The position numbers and the translations under genes are program-made. Below, in pieces: positions 35,883-50,100 of a stretch of DNA of 64,000 nt. This stretch comes from Temnopleurus reevesii (Eukaryota > Echinodermata > Echinoidea > Temnopleuroida > Temnopleuridae), in contig BQKZ01001081.1 of NCBI GenBank assembly GCA_036244855.1, forward strand, positions 1-64,000, read 5' to 3'. Position 1 is the stretch's first letter. Each line of letters starts with the position of its first letter. The notes under the pieces are model-generated. The model was not told where the DNA came from. It saw nothing but the letters and a program-made list of their open reading frames with translations, and searched no databases.

Positions 35883-36980
35883 ATTAATTTTTACCCTTCA
35901 ATACCAGGTGTGCAAAACATCTGCAAACATGATCAGTATGTAATAAGTGCATTTCTCACAGGGCTCCTAACGCCCTTCCATTTTATTGACAGTATCTAAA
36001 GAAATACATCAAGAACAAGTCTGTCATCTCCAAATTGACCATTAGTCATTAATACTTCATGCAGATGTCCCAACTAAAAATAGCAAACGTTATAGTACAC
36101 TACCCCTGATGTCTTCAGTGTTGTCTTTCGTTGCATCTCCTTTTTATGCGATTTGTGGTTTGATAATTTGCCATTTGGTTCCTTAATTGAATAGTATGCG
36201 AAGAGAGAGATGATTACTGACAAATGTGTCGAAGCCAATAGCAACTTTATCAGTGACTGTGGAAAACCATGCATAAATGAAATTACCACCAAATTGGACA
36301 CACCCTCCCAAAGTGCTTTTACATCAAGATCTATAGGCTACACCCTTGATGTAGATGGACAACATGTCGTCCATGTTTTTTTACAAAGTGACAGTAGCCA
36401 AAGGGTAATATTGTACGAAAGTAGCTACAATTTCATTCAAATGAGTCCATCCATAAAATAACCATGCTTTTCAATAGGATGCCCTTTATTTTGTTGCTAT
36501 ATCAGTTTTAATAATGCTACCATACCGATATCCGTCAACTATTGGCTAAAATCCTGAGTCCTTTTTTTATAATGTCATAATAGAAACTCAGAAATCATCA
36601 AGGATTCAAAACAATTACAATTCAATAATTCACTCTAAATATCGCTGGTGAAAAATCGGAAGGGGATTCGTTTAAATGACGCCATTATTATTGACAGCAC
36701 ATTATCGATTGGGTAATAATGGCGACAAGAACGTTTTTTAAAGTACATATTTTTCTGATATAAGTCGTCAGAGTATTAATCAAAGATCATTGGAAATTTA
36801 CCGAATGAAAGGACACGTCAATAAGCAGTCTGTTTTCTGATTATTGTTGATGGAATGTTTCTAAAAATGAATGTCAATGTCATATAATTGCCGTCATCGT
36901 CGCCATCATCAAATTTCAGATATTAGATATAAAAACTTGAGCTGATCTCATATTTCGTTTCGTTAATTTTCCACAAAAAA

Positions 36981-37341
36981 GTTGCGGTGTCCTTTTTCTT
37001 CTCAATCTCATGTAACTTGATTTTGTTTTGTCGAGAGAGTTAAAATATTTTCTACTAAATATTTTTTTTGCTGTCATCGTTTGTGTATTCTTTAAGTGAC
37101 ATATCAACAGCAACGATGATAAACATAGCCACCATCCTTTAAGTGACATATCAACAGAAACGATGTTGCTGTTGATATGACGTTGCGGTGTCCTTTTTCT
37201 TCTCAATCTCATGTAACGTGATTTTGTTTTGTCGAGAGAGTTAAAATATTTTCTACTAAATATTTGCATTTGCTGTCATCGTTTGTGTATTCTTTAAGTG
37301 ACATAACAACAGCAACGAAGATAAACATAGCCACCATCCTT
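36981..37341. repeat. Direct duplication, 201-bp offset
   Basis: GTTGCGGTGTCCTTTTTCTT through to GCCACCATCCT occurs at 36981-37138 and again at 37182-37341 with a handful of changes. Between them is an inverted fragment of the repeat end. Confidence 0.85.
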
Positions 37342-37359
37342 ACCAACCTCCTCACAGTA

Positions 37360-37479
37360 ACTTGTATCATCATCACATGCATTACAACTATTATCCCGAT
37401 CATCGTCATCATCATCGTCATCATCATCACCAATACCCCTATCACCATCAGTATTGTCTCCTTTATCACTGCTACAATT

Positions 37480-37530
<51 letters not shown>

Positions 37531-37657
37531 TCCATCGTCGTATCAACACCATCACAATCAGCATCATCACCTTCATCGCCCCCATCATTGATACCGCCAT
37601 TATCATACCAACACCACCACTATCACCTTCGCCGTAATCATCACCTTCATGATCACT

Positions 37658-37718
<61 letters not shown>

Positions 37719-38675
37719 GTACCACCATCGTCATATCATGGATGGGCCTCCCAACATCACCGCCAACACAACCACAATATACTTCATTATCATCATTATC
37801 CTCACCAAAATCATCCTTCATCATCATGCCCTAAACTCGATTATGGAGTGATTTATTAGCATCAATCACTACAACTAAGATATTCAAGCTAACACCATTC
37901 ATCATCAACCCTAGAAATACATGTATAATGGAAATGGCACAATCTATTTTATCAATGAGGAGTAACACCATCATCGCCAACGTTTGCTTTACCCTTCAAC
38001 ATCACTGCTATCGTTATCATCATCATCATTTGAAATCACCACATTAATCATGATAATCAATATAATAATATTTATCATTTTACCATCATGAACAGAAGGG
38101 ACACCATCACCACCATTATCATCATCATCAGCATCATCATCATCGCGACAAGCAAACCATCACTGTTCTGAGAATTTCAATATCATATCGCTTTATTACT
38201 ATCCCTTTATCTTTATACGCATCAATATCACTTTCTAATTATTTTATCAACACAAGTACCATGACTCGCATAACTATCAGGAGACTTCCGCACAATTTAA
38301 TTGGACCAAACGCGTTTTAGCAATGCTTGAGAAACCATGAAAAAGAAGTTATTGTAATGTTTCAACTCCTGAATATATTCCCTTGATTTCTTCCTTCTTT
38401 TTTTTACCTAATACATGGTTTTTCTACAAAAAAGGGACCCTTTTCAAGCCATTATTTTTTGCGACAAAAAGGAACAAATATACCGCTAAGTATTAACGAT
38501 CAAAAAATTGTCATCTCATTCTATGTCCTTCTTTTTTTCTTATTTCCTCCGGTTTCATTTAATTAGTGCTAATCATCCTAGCAACATTTATCTCACCACA
38601 TACATCATCGTTACTATCGCTGTCCCTTTCAAACGGTTTATCATAATGCCCACTTAAACAATCATCTTCATCATC

Positions 38676-38710
<35 letters not shown>

Positions 38711-38806
38711 AATGATGATCAATAATTTTCATGATCATCATCGCCATCATCCTCAACATCGTCAGCATCATCATCACCATCACCTTTATCATTCATCCAT
38801 CCATCC

Positions 38807-38847
<41 letters not shown>

Positions 38848-39035
38848 CCATCATCGTCATCATCATCATCACCATCACCATCATCGTCAGCATCGTCATC
38901 ATCATTATCATCATCAGCAGCAGCAGCAGCAACGTCCATCATCATCATCATCATCCATCATCATCATCATAATCGCCGTCATTAACTTTAAAATCATCAC
39001 TGTCGTTATCACCACCATCATCATCATCCCAAAGC
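37360..39035. repeat. CAT/TCA microsatellite region
   Basis: Four long runs of TCA (near 37478, 37656, 38666 and 38813) within 1.7 kb of CAT-rich, imperfectly repeated DNA. Apparent reading frames of poly-His, poly-Ile or poly-Ser come from the repeat. Confidence 0.95.
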
Positions 39036-39772
39036 CCAACACTATCAACATTATATTCATCATCATTCCCCTCCTCTTCTTGATCCATCAACCTCACTGC
39101 AATAGTTTGGGATCTGTATCAAATATACATGTATATAGATTTAAAAACATGATTTTTCTGGAAATATCTCAAATGCTACTACTTTAGAGGATGTATTCAT
39201 TTTCATAAATGACTGGTTTCAGTTGTAACATTATGTCTCTCACTCCACTACATATCCTTGTCAATAATCATGAGTGACATGAAGCAATCAATTGTTTGTT
39301 ACTCCATGTATTTCATATTGAAGGTTGCAAAGAGAGCACAATGAAAAAAAAACATGTAATAATCAATATCATCAAATTCGACTCTTATCCTCTTTATCTT
39401 CTTCATTGCAACCACTTTCACAATCTATCATACTTGTCAAAATTAGAATAAAGTGTAAAACGAAATACAGAACTATTTTCTCATACACTTTACGAAGTGC
39501 GGAGACGCCAACTATTGAAAGTGCATGAGGAGAGAACTGTAAATGTGTATTACTAAGAAGCTGAACCAAATATTTTCTCACAAGTGAAAGCATGGTAATA
39601 ATCATTTTTCTCTCTTCTTCGTACATCTGTTTTGTAATTCATATTTTCATCTTTCTCCTTATACACATCTCTGCAAATCTTATCATATGTCAAAGCATGA
39701 TCACACACACACACAAACAAAAAATAAATTATTCATCGCCATTCATATGATGCATCCAATGATCAAGAAGAC

Positions 39773-39942
39773 GGGCGGTGTTTCACCAAATCGTTCATAA
39801 AGTTAAGCATGACTTTAAGAAAACTGGAGTGCGTTAACAAGTGCAATACGCGTAAGATTCCCAGTCATTCAGCACAGGAACTGGTACCAATCGTGCGTAA
39901 AGTCGGTCTTAAATTCTTTTGTAATTTGGTGGAACACCGCCC
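39773..39942. mobile_element. GCGGTGTTTCACCAA inverted-repeat element
   Basis: Termini GGGCGGTGTTTCACCAA and TTGGTGGAACACCGCCC, 170 bp. Same family as 57941-58109 and 47447-47643. Confidence 0.8.
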
Positions 39943-40837
39943 AGGTCTGCACAATAATATATAAAGTTTCGTACAAACAGAAAATATCCAGAGAAACTAA
40001 GATTCGTAGGGAAGCTCTTTTATTTATAAATAATCTCACACAACACTTTGCAGAAACCAATCTATTCAACAGTATAACAATGTAGCATTATAAAAATAAT
40101 CATGGACATGGTAAAAAATATAAAATCTCGGAATTTGCATAGTAAGTGTACTTCTTTCACAAAATATTTGGTTGAGACAGTAATTTCACATCTAGAAAGG
40201 GATCATTTAAAATTCTTCCCTGTTCATAATTTCACTTATCCTGGCAAGAGCTTTATGCATTCTAGTCAATAACAACATAATCTAATGTACAATAAAAAAA
40301 AATACACAAGGTGAAAAACTATGGGTAACATAGACGAAAGACAATACAAAACAACCTCTGGAAAGAAGGGAACATTCAAAACTATTTCTACTAAGAAAGG
40401 CTTCTAGAGTCAGCGCAAGGGAGACCACTTTTATCTGACGAACTAGAGAGCTAGCACCATTTCAAAGCATTGAAGCATAAAAGAGAGATGATTGAACATT
40501 ATTACAATGTACAATCAAACATTTAAAAAGGAGACATAGATATGCATTGGACGGTAGGCATCCACTATGACAATACAAAAACAATTTAAGAGACTCATGT
40601 GAGAAGTATAAAAATAGATTTCTTCATCCATATTTCCTGCCATTAGACTTTCATAACGCACATATTTATAATATTGAATAGATTGGTGACATACGAATAT
40701 CATGTATTCAAATTCATGTTTCAAACTTTCTGGACAGCCTACATAAAAATCATGTCACTGGAGTCTCATTTTTGGTACCCTTTTTCGGAAAAATATCTAA
40801 AGCCACAAACACAAGAAACTTCCCTACAAAATGATTT

Positions 40838-40843
40838 TTTATT
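40838..40843 (-). terminator. Candidate poly(A) signal of the collagen gene
   Basis: AATAAA on the minus strand, about 170 nt past the stop. Another AATAAA at 40019-40024 would give a 1-kb 3' UTR. Neither can be chosen without transcript data. Confidence 0.35.
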
Positions 40844-41014
40844 GCTTTGCAAAACACCATGGCTAGAATTTCATTCTTCAGATAACAATCCACACATGCC
40901 AGAAAAAAAGGGTTGCTCCAATTTTGTGAGGCTGCCAGAGAAAATTATAAATAGTCTTTCAAATTTTGATCATTTTTTTGGCTATTTCAAAGTTGGGAAC
41001 GATGGGGCCAGAAC

Positions 41015-41161
41015 TTATGAGAAGCAGACGGGTCCAAGGGTGATACCGAATTCTTGATCAGCTGCTCCAATGTCTGAAGGAGCAACATCAACAATTGGAA
41101 GACGGGTATTTCTCCTTGTCTCAAAGTTTATAACAGTCTGGCTCCATTCTGATGAGCGTTC
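41015..41161 (-). CDS. C-propeptide last exon and stop codon
   Basis: 147 bp. Encodes [20 protein letters not shown], then [20 protein letters not shown] and TLGPVCFS, then TAA. Cys8 lies in GPVC. This fixes the 3' end of the reading frame. Confidence 0.95.
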   Translation of the reverse strand, partial: ERSSEWSQTVINFETRRNTRLPIVDVAPSDIGAADQEFGITLGPVCFS

Positions 41162-44100
41162 CTGTAAAGAGATGGACGGAAGAAAAAAAATATTTAACAG
41201 GTTATATGACAAACTTGGGTATATGGTTCAACTAGCCCCATAGGTGCATGAGGTCCAATTAGTCCATATGGTGTATATGGTGCAATTGATTGACATGGTG
41301 CATATAGACCAACTGATCCATATGATGCATAAGCCTAAATTTTTGCTCAATTTTCATACATCGAACACTGCTTGGCAATCTTTTATCAAAATTCAACTGA
41401 TCAGGGTTCCAACAGTCCCATATTGAGTGACTACCATGTGTTTCCCCTTGATTCAACTCTCCTCAGTGCGTTAGGAGTTTAAATGAAAAACTATTTTCCT
41501 GGGTACCTATGTTCTACAAGCTATGTTTTTTAATAGGTTCCTCATATTTCACGTGATTGCATTTCTTTGTCAAACAGTAAGTGTTATTTTTGTCATTATG
41601 TTTAATTTGTTGAGTTCAAGGTAAATAATGTATATATTTGTGGAATATGAAACAATAAATAAATAAATAATCTTAAAAATTTGGTCACTCCATTTTGTCA
41701 ACTTGTCAAATAATTCATTTGTGCTTTATAGATATATCACTGTTCATTTGACAAACTTCCCTACAAACAGCAGGCCTGGGCAAGAAGCCACTATTACGAC
41801 TATCACATTGAACATGTACTATAGCATCAATCTGCGCTTCAATTCAATGTCTAAAATATTTAATTCTTAGGCTAGGCTTTCATTTGCACCAGTTTTGTGT
41901 TTGTTTATAATTCCGCAGACATACTTTAACTCTTAAAACTCCCCCTGCTCCTTCAACTCATCTCGAGTCATCTATCTCTGTGTCCCTATCTCTCATGATT
42001 ATTTTTGCTACTCTCATTGTTTTATTTGTTACATGAATATCACAGCCCCTTTTTCTTGAGGAATGCTCCATAAATAGCAAGACTTACTTGGCAACCATCC
42101 TCGATAACTTCGTATTGTTCCAAGTTTGGTGCGCCTGGGTAAAGCTCAACATCTGAAGTGGTCATGAGCCTGAGTGCCTGGTATGTGTAGCCATCTTGGT
42201 CACTGTAAGCAACAGAGTTCTTGCAGTGATAAATCACCTTCTGGTTAGCGCTGGTGGAGAGCAGGCGGAGGAACGTCAGCTGGACTTCGTTGGCGGGGTA
42301 TGAGAACTGGAGGGTTGAAGAACAGATGGACAAATATGTTAGAAAATATGATTTTTATCTATAATTAATGATGGTATAAGTTACATTCTAAACTGGTGAA
42401 TTGACGAAAAGCTGGGCAAATATGTCAGCAATATTGTTAATCTAAAATCAATCATGATATCAGTTACATTTAGTTGGTATTTACAATATTTAGCACTAAC
42501 TATTAATATGTTAATTGTAACAATCAATGTGTCTACCGAATGTATTAATTAGAACGAATCAATGTGACCAAAATCTCTGATAGGTGGTTAAGAAGTATTA
42601 TCATATTCTTCAAAACAAGCTAACTTATTTTGCCTTGACTAAGTGATTTTGAAATATTACATAACAGTAAATTTGCAAAAGTATTGTATTCATTTTGAAG
42701 TACAAATATCATTTAGAAACTGACCTTTTCGTGTCCCATTTCGCTGATGTATCTTGTTCCAGGTTCACCTTCATACCAAGTTCCATTGCCAATCTGTAAT
42801 GTATAAGATGAGAAGAATATCAAATATTTAATTTCCCTGTTCCATTGTAAAAAAAGATAAGTTTGGATAGTCTCTTTTGGCTAGTCTCTTATGAACCTGA
42901 TCATATATTTGATAGTCAAATCAAAATAAAATCAAACAGTAGTAAATATGCACAACATTTTTCTAGACTGAAGTTCACCATTCAGAGGAAAGCAAATTGA
43001 GTCTTGGCTCTCAAACTTCACAGACTTTTATCCTCAAAAAGATGGCAACGTCAATTGTAAATATTCATTATCTTGATCATTCCCCCTAGATTATTCCGAT
43101 GGCATGGAAATAAAACATGCCAAGTGAATGAATGAATGAACGAATTGAATGAACAAAGACCGGACAGTCAGGTTTAGAGGGACGACAGATCTCACACTGC
43201 TCAAGGTAAAAGGAACATACCGTAGCTACAGTTGGTGAGATGCAGGTCTCTGCGGTCTTTCCGCGCCTGACACAGTGAGCCAAGAAAGCATCCTTGACTG
43301 ATCCCTCATTGGAGTCGATCCAGTAGTGACCTGTACAAAATAAACAATACAATTACCAGTGAATGACAAATTGAAATTACAAGTAAGAACTGTGTATGGT
43401 GTAGACATGAAGACAACATATGGCGATGTGGTATTTTTGTTTTCACAAAGGGAATTCTGCATGTATATCCCTTAGGTAAGAAAAGCAAAGTAGAGTATCT
43501 AATTTCCCCAATCTTTATTTATCTCTTAGTAGAATAATTGTTGTTTATTGTATCATATGTAATGTGTTATACTTTGTGCGCCTACAGTGCCTCCGGGCAG
43601 TATTAGAGCGCTACACAAATCTAAAATTATTACTATCATTATTATTATTATTAGACAGGCTCAAATGAAAATATTAATCATTTTCAAAGATAGTTATTTA
43701 CCCATTACACACTCTTATTGATACATCTTTGATTATAAAAAAGAATCAGTGACCATTAATATGCTAAAGTTGACCTTCAATTTGTATTTTCTAAACTACA
43801 CTACTGTAACAAACAAACTATGAATCACTTTTCAAATTGTTTGAGTCCAGAATCGCAATTTTCAGGAAGTGCACTTGAGCGAGAGATATCATTCACTAAC
43901 TGAAATCAATCATGAGACAGATTGATGACATTCAAAATGGTTGCAATTGGAAATTTCAGGTATCAAATAACCTTGATTTCAATTTGAGTACACATTTAAG
44001 AGTGTTATGGGAAGTGTTGGACGTCGCAGAGTTTTTCTTTAACACTAGGCATCAATTCGTTATGAAGCCTAAAAATGGATGGCAAATCTCTTTTCAAAAT

Positions 44101-47100
44101 ATTAATCCTCAAACCAGTTGAGAGAAGTGTTTTTCATGCTTTATTCTTAAACAAATAATGAGAGAATTAACGAAACAGATTTTGTGAGTAATCATCTGAA
44201 ATTCATCATCAGATGAGTTAAGAAGTGGTTCACAAACTATTCTCTTACCATCTGGTGCATCGGGGAAGGCCTTGAAGAGATCCTTGCAGCTTCGGAGTGG
44301 CTGATCGCGGCTTCCGACGGGCTCAACCAGAGAGCGTACCTCCTCTTCGAGCTTCAGCAGGTAGAGGTTGAATTTGGTCTTGTCAAGATCCTCAACGGTC
44401 TTTGGAATCTCGTCACGGTACTAGATGTATGAACGGACAAACAAGCAGGTTGTAAAATATGGCAAAAGAAACATTTTTAAATTCAATGCCCAGATAAGTT
44501 GCAATTTTTTTTCTATTATTTTTAAGTTCTTGACCATGAAGTGATTGTTAAGTAACATTATCACATGCTTGTTTTTACAATGGGATTCAGCAATTTTATT
44601 CATTTTATTCAGTGATTCTTTTTGTTACCAGGTGTCAAAAGCCTGGTGCATGTCAAGTGAGTTTCTTGTAAAGTACCTTTACCATGAAAGAGAGCACCTG
44701 ATCTCCCAACTCATAAAAAAATAATTCCACTGAAAACTCAAACCAGGAACATAAAAATGCATGAAGTCACATCAACGACAATCATAATGCAGGAAAGGAT
44801 AACAAAATATTCAAACATCAATCTGAAATTTCCTCATTCATTTTTTAAATATTGATAGTGTTTACTTACATAATGAGAGTACTGGCTTGGTCCCTTAGAT
44901 TGCTGTTGGACAGGCATACGAGGCATGGCAGACTGCGGAAATACAAATATATGGACAAAGTTAGCATCAATACAGCAATGCACCAAGTGGTTCATTTTCT
45001 TTTCACACTAATATTCTATCATTATTTTATTCCTTTCTTCAGGGTGATCTAAAATATCCATGTACCAATTAGCGTGCAGATGAATAGCCATTGTGAGGCA
45101 ATTTCTGTATGTAAAACAGGGGAAAATAATTGAAAATAATGCATATTCTAACTCAAATAGAGAAAGGAAACAACTTAGGCTACATTCAAAGAAAGCATAA
45201 GCACAATTTGCGATTAAAAATATATTGTGACCATCTAAGTACCAATATGCAACAGAACAAGAGAGAGACTTACCATTGAAACTTGGCCCTGTACAAATAA
45301 AATAAAAATAGAAAATAAAAGCACGTAAGTAAACGGCAAAATAGTTATAAGATTCATTTAGATTGTCGAATGGCAATACAATCACATTCCAAGTCCCCAC
45401 TCCTAAATCAATACCCTATTGATTTATGCAAAATTCATTGAACTCCATCGGAATACATCTTGATCAAGGAGACCTTTGATTATATTACCATTACCTTCCA
45501 TTCAACTTTTAACTATGTATTCATAATCCATGAACAGAATATCATCGTTATAAATTCAGTCCACAATGAAGCTAGGAAATATGTAGAAAGAGTTCTACAC
45601 TCAATTTCAGTTTTCTTGGTAACCAAAATATTTAATTCTTATTTTTTTTAAATTACAGGCTAAACACATCACAAGTATTTTACTTTCCGTTTTTGGAATT
45701 ATAAGCAACATTATTTATGCAATGGGGTCATGCAATCAAGATCTTTAGATCTTTTAATCTTGATCCCCACCCATATTTGCATTCTTCTACTTTAATTGTT
45801 ATTTATTTTCTATTTGTATTTTTTCATGCATTTTATGAGAGAAATAAATTTTCTTTAAAAAAAAGAGTATAACATTTGTTTAACAGCAAAACACAAAAAA
45901 CAGAGACCCAACAGAACTGGTTCTAGTAATAAATAGGACAAAATAACCCTGGTAAAAAAAAGGACAAGTGATGGAGATGGACTTACAGGTGGTCCTGGGG
46001 GTCCTGGAGGTCCTGGGGGTCCAGCAACTCCCAACTGTCCACGTTCTCCACGGGTTCCCTGTAGTGAAAATGAACAGGTGCTTGCATTATCTACCAATAA
46101 TACTCCTTTACTCAAATACAATGTGAAATAGATAGTGTAGTGAGGGTCGAAACACACCAAAACAGAGTAATTTTCTGTATCTAAACTTCCATTCACATTC
46201 ACATTGCTATGACCTCCATAATTGTATGTAATGGAAGGATTTTTTATTTAACTCCTTTTTATCATTGAACTCTTCTTCAATTGAAGGTAATTGGCTAATT
46301 CTCACAGCAAAATAGGTCATTTTAAAATGAACTGTAATAATGAAGATGATCATAAAAATCAGCAAATTCTTGAAATATAAACTGATCTCACTACTCACTG
46401 TATTATGCAAATAAAGCTCAAAATCTTTGAATGTAAAATGTAACTTACTGAGCCTCCACGAAGTCCTGGGGGTCCACGGGGTCCACCTCGTCCTCGCTTT
46501 CCACTCTCTCCATTTACTCCCTGAAAAAGATCAAGATTCACTTTATGGTTATTCCTCCCTTATTGTCAAGAAAAAAAATAATTCCAAAGCACTGATTACG
46601 TCTTAGGATATATTCTAACTATTGAACATCCAACGTCTCATTCAAAGAAACTATTTCTTAAAATGCGTCTTTGAATTAAGATTAGATTTGATTAAATAAC
46701 AAATTTCAAATTCATTGATCGCTGTCACAACAGCAAATTCACTGAAGCAACCTATGCTGGTTTAACTTTATATTAAAATCATGTATCCGGCAGCACCACA
46801 TGATAACGGAGGCATAAATTACATCAATCAAAGCAAATCAATAACTTGGAATATAATTATTTAGAGTTCTAATTGAATCAAACCACAGCCAAGTTGTAAA
46901 AAAAGAATTCCTTACTACTTATTTATTAGAATTGTGTGGTCCCTGTGCTAAACATGGGAAGACTGTAGAATTCCAGACCCAAACAGGTCAAATGCAAAAT
47001 GAATGAATTGTACTTACTGGGATACCACGGATACCAGATGGTCCACTTTCTCCAGAAGGTCCAGGCTCACCCTATACAAAATTGAAATGTATATCAATTA

Positions 47101-50100
47101 TTATTTGCTTATATTTGGTCAAATCTTCTCATACGAGATTAGAAAGCTGAATAAACAATCCAAATCTTATACAATTCTACATTTAAAATACAGGTTTATG
47201 GGGATTGAAAGGATATCTACAATAGAAATTTGTATGTTAGAATGGATTTATAATGTGTAACTTATCAGTGTAGGAATCTTGCTAAAATGGACAAAACTTT
47301 GTTACAAATTCTGCTTTGGTGTTTAAAAATTGTCAGATCAGGCAGTCTGACCTATTTTAATACATTCAGATTGATGAAAACACATCAAACAAAACAAAAA
47401 GAGAAGGAAGATATGCAGGCACTATCAAAATATCCATCCCGTTCTTGGTAGTGTTTCATCAAGATACGAAAAACTATAAGAACGACATTACACACGACTG
47501 GCATAATTTCTTGTAATAAAAATAATAATAATTATAATAATACTGAATGATCGAAAATCTTTTGCGTATTACTCTAGGTTATGTACACCAATCAGAATCT
47601 TTCTTTAAATCGTGCATAACTTTAGCTGGTAAAGCACCGCCCAGCCATGGCTTCGGATATTTCATAGGGATTTCCGTCATGAAAACCATACCANTCCCTG
47701 TAATGGAAAAAAAAAATCATAAAAATAATTCATATCAACTCTGATCATGAACATATAAAGGAGATATACCTAAGGAAGAACTTTTATTTTTTAATTTTAG
47801 TTCATCGTATCCTTCAATAATGGGAGCAAAAATCATAAAAATTATTCATATCAACTCTGATCATGAACATATAAAGGAGATATACCTAAGGAAGAACTTT
47901 TATTTTTTGTTTATTTTAGTTCATCGTACCCTTCAAAAATGAGAAAAAGAATCATTAAAATTATTAATTTCAAACCAGATCATGAACATTCAGTGAACAT
48001 ATAATGGGAGGTATACGTAAGGAAGAACTCATCATATTCTTCAATAATGAGAAACACTTAGAATTACTTTGTGTATTTATGTGAGGACGATGTTGAACTG
48101 AACAATGATGACAATCATATGTGATTAAATGTATAATTCTATAGTTCACACTCCATCCCTCTCTCTCTCTTTTTCTTTCTATCTCTCTCTCATCTCTCTG
48201 AAACACAATTTTTGGAACATAAACTGTCAAAATGTATGGATACAAAATAAAAATCAAACATGAACAATGTCTTCTTTCTGGAAGAAAAGGCGTGAGAGAG
48301 CTCTGTATAAAAGATTGAAATAGGCGTATATACATTTGAGATGAATAGATGAAGAATAGTGAACAATAGATGAGGAAAACAAAAACTTACAGATGGTCCT
48401 TGTTCTCCGATTTCTCCACGGACTCCAGCGGGTCCTTGTGGTCCCTACAAAGACAGAAAAAAGTTGAAAAAAAAAATTAAATTAATGTCCTCATTAAATT
48501 TGCATAATATTCCATAGAACCAAGTAAAAAAAAAGAAGATTCATTCAACGTCCTCGTCAAATACGCATGATATTCAAACATCCAATACTTTCAGAGTGAA
48601 GTCAGCCATTACTGATCATTGAACAAAATTCTTTTGGCTTTCTTAGTTTTCATGTAATAACTGAAGTAACAAAATAAATTATTGGGCCAAATGATCGATA
48701 CTGCTAGTCCGGAGAAGTCAGGGAAGCATTATCAAGAAAAGGAGGATACTATGGTCTTGAATGAGCATTGGCATTAGGAATCAGACACAAATACAGTAGA
48801 TAGGATATATTCTATTTATTTCTATTCTTTGCCTTTCCAAACAGACACCACTACTTATGCAAAACATCATATCCTTTGTTCCAACTCACCATGGGTCCAG
48901 AGTTTCCAGACTCTCCAACATTACCACTGGGTCCTGCAAGTCCTTGCTTGCCACGGTTTCCACGTTCTCCTGGGGCGCCCATAACTCCTGGAGCTCCCTA
49001 AAAAAATCAAAATATTTAAAGTTAGTATTTTATTTCCTCCAAAACAATTACTACTCGGGTTATGTATTTTTTGAAAAAATACAAGCAACTGTGCCTTGGT
49101 CGGATCTTTTGGGTCAACAAAATTTGTTTGAATTTGGAGAAGAAGAAGTCAATTAAATATTATGATATGATTTTGTCAAAAAAGTATAATTATTTGACTT
49201 ATGTACCAAGTTTGACTTAGGTGAAGTTGACAGAAAATCTCTATTTTCTTTTTTACAATTTCACATTCATCGTTTTCTTTATTTGCGTTATTATCATTCT
49301 TTTTCGGGGGGGGGGGGAATGAGTGGATATTTCTTATACAAAACTTTCCAGTGCAGCGATGTGCTTAGTTTCAAAAGTAAAACAATTAGTTCCCTGAGAA
49401 ACCCTGGCATGAAGATGCCTTATAAAAATGAAATAATTGCTTTCAGATTAAATTATCTCAATGAATCTGTTAATTACATTGAGATTTATGGAAGAACAAA
49501 CTATGTTTTCACAAAAACACTAATAGTCCATTTCATTTCATCTCATCACAACTAAAAAAAACCACTACATTTGCAAAGAATCACATTGAAATGTTTTAAA
49601 GTTGGCTGAATATTACATATACACCAGTCATGCAATTTTTTAAGAAAGGCCCTGTTGGCAAATAAAGATCTGTAAATAAAAATCTACTTACACGTGGTCC
49701 CATCATTCCGTTCATTCCATTGTTACCCTTAGGTCCAGCATCTCCGCGTGCTCCAGCAAGACCAACGGGTCCTACACCGCCATCCTTACCATCACGGCCC
49801 TACAAGGGAATGCAAACATATCTTAGTCATTTGACTTGTCTTTGAAAGAAATGAGTACACACTTTCCATACGTACACTAGTAGGGCAAGTTTCGTCACTA
49901 GGCAATTTCCACTCATTTATCATTCATTATTGTATATTATTATCTATATGAGAGTTTTAAGCCGTACAATATTAAGCCATATTGTACGGCTTCAATTTTA
50001 CGCTTGCGCAAAGCAGTGACCAGCCTTCTGGTATATGTAAAGATAAAAATAATTATATTGGATGGCTTCATTTCATGAAATACCGGGAATATTGCACTAG

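Larger units (their letters stand above)
35855..41014. other. Interval between the collagen stop codon and gene A
   Basis: No gene supported. Contains the collagen 3' UTR (end unknown), CAT microsatellites, a 160-bp direct duplication and one inverted-repeat element. Confidence 0.6.

Noticed and set aside
37209..38985. Long open frames rich in His, Ile, Ser or Met, up to 195 codons
   Set aside because: Direct translation of CAT/TCA/ATC microsatellites in all frames; no splice or coding signature.
37360..39035. CRISPR-like array
   Set aside because: Irregular trinucleotide repeat in a eukaryotic genome, no spacer structure.
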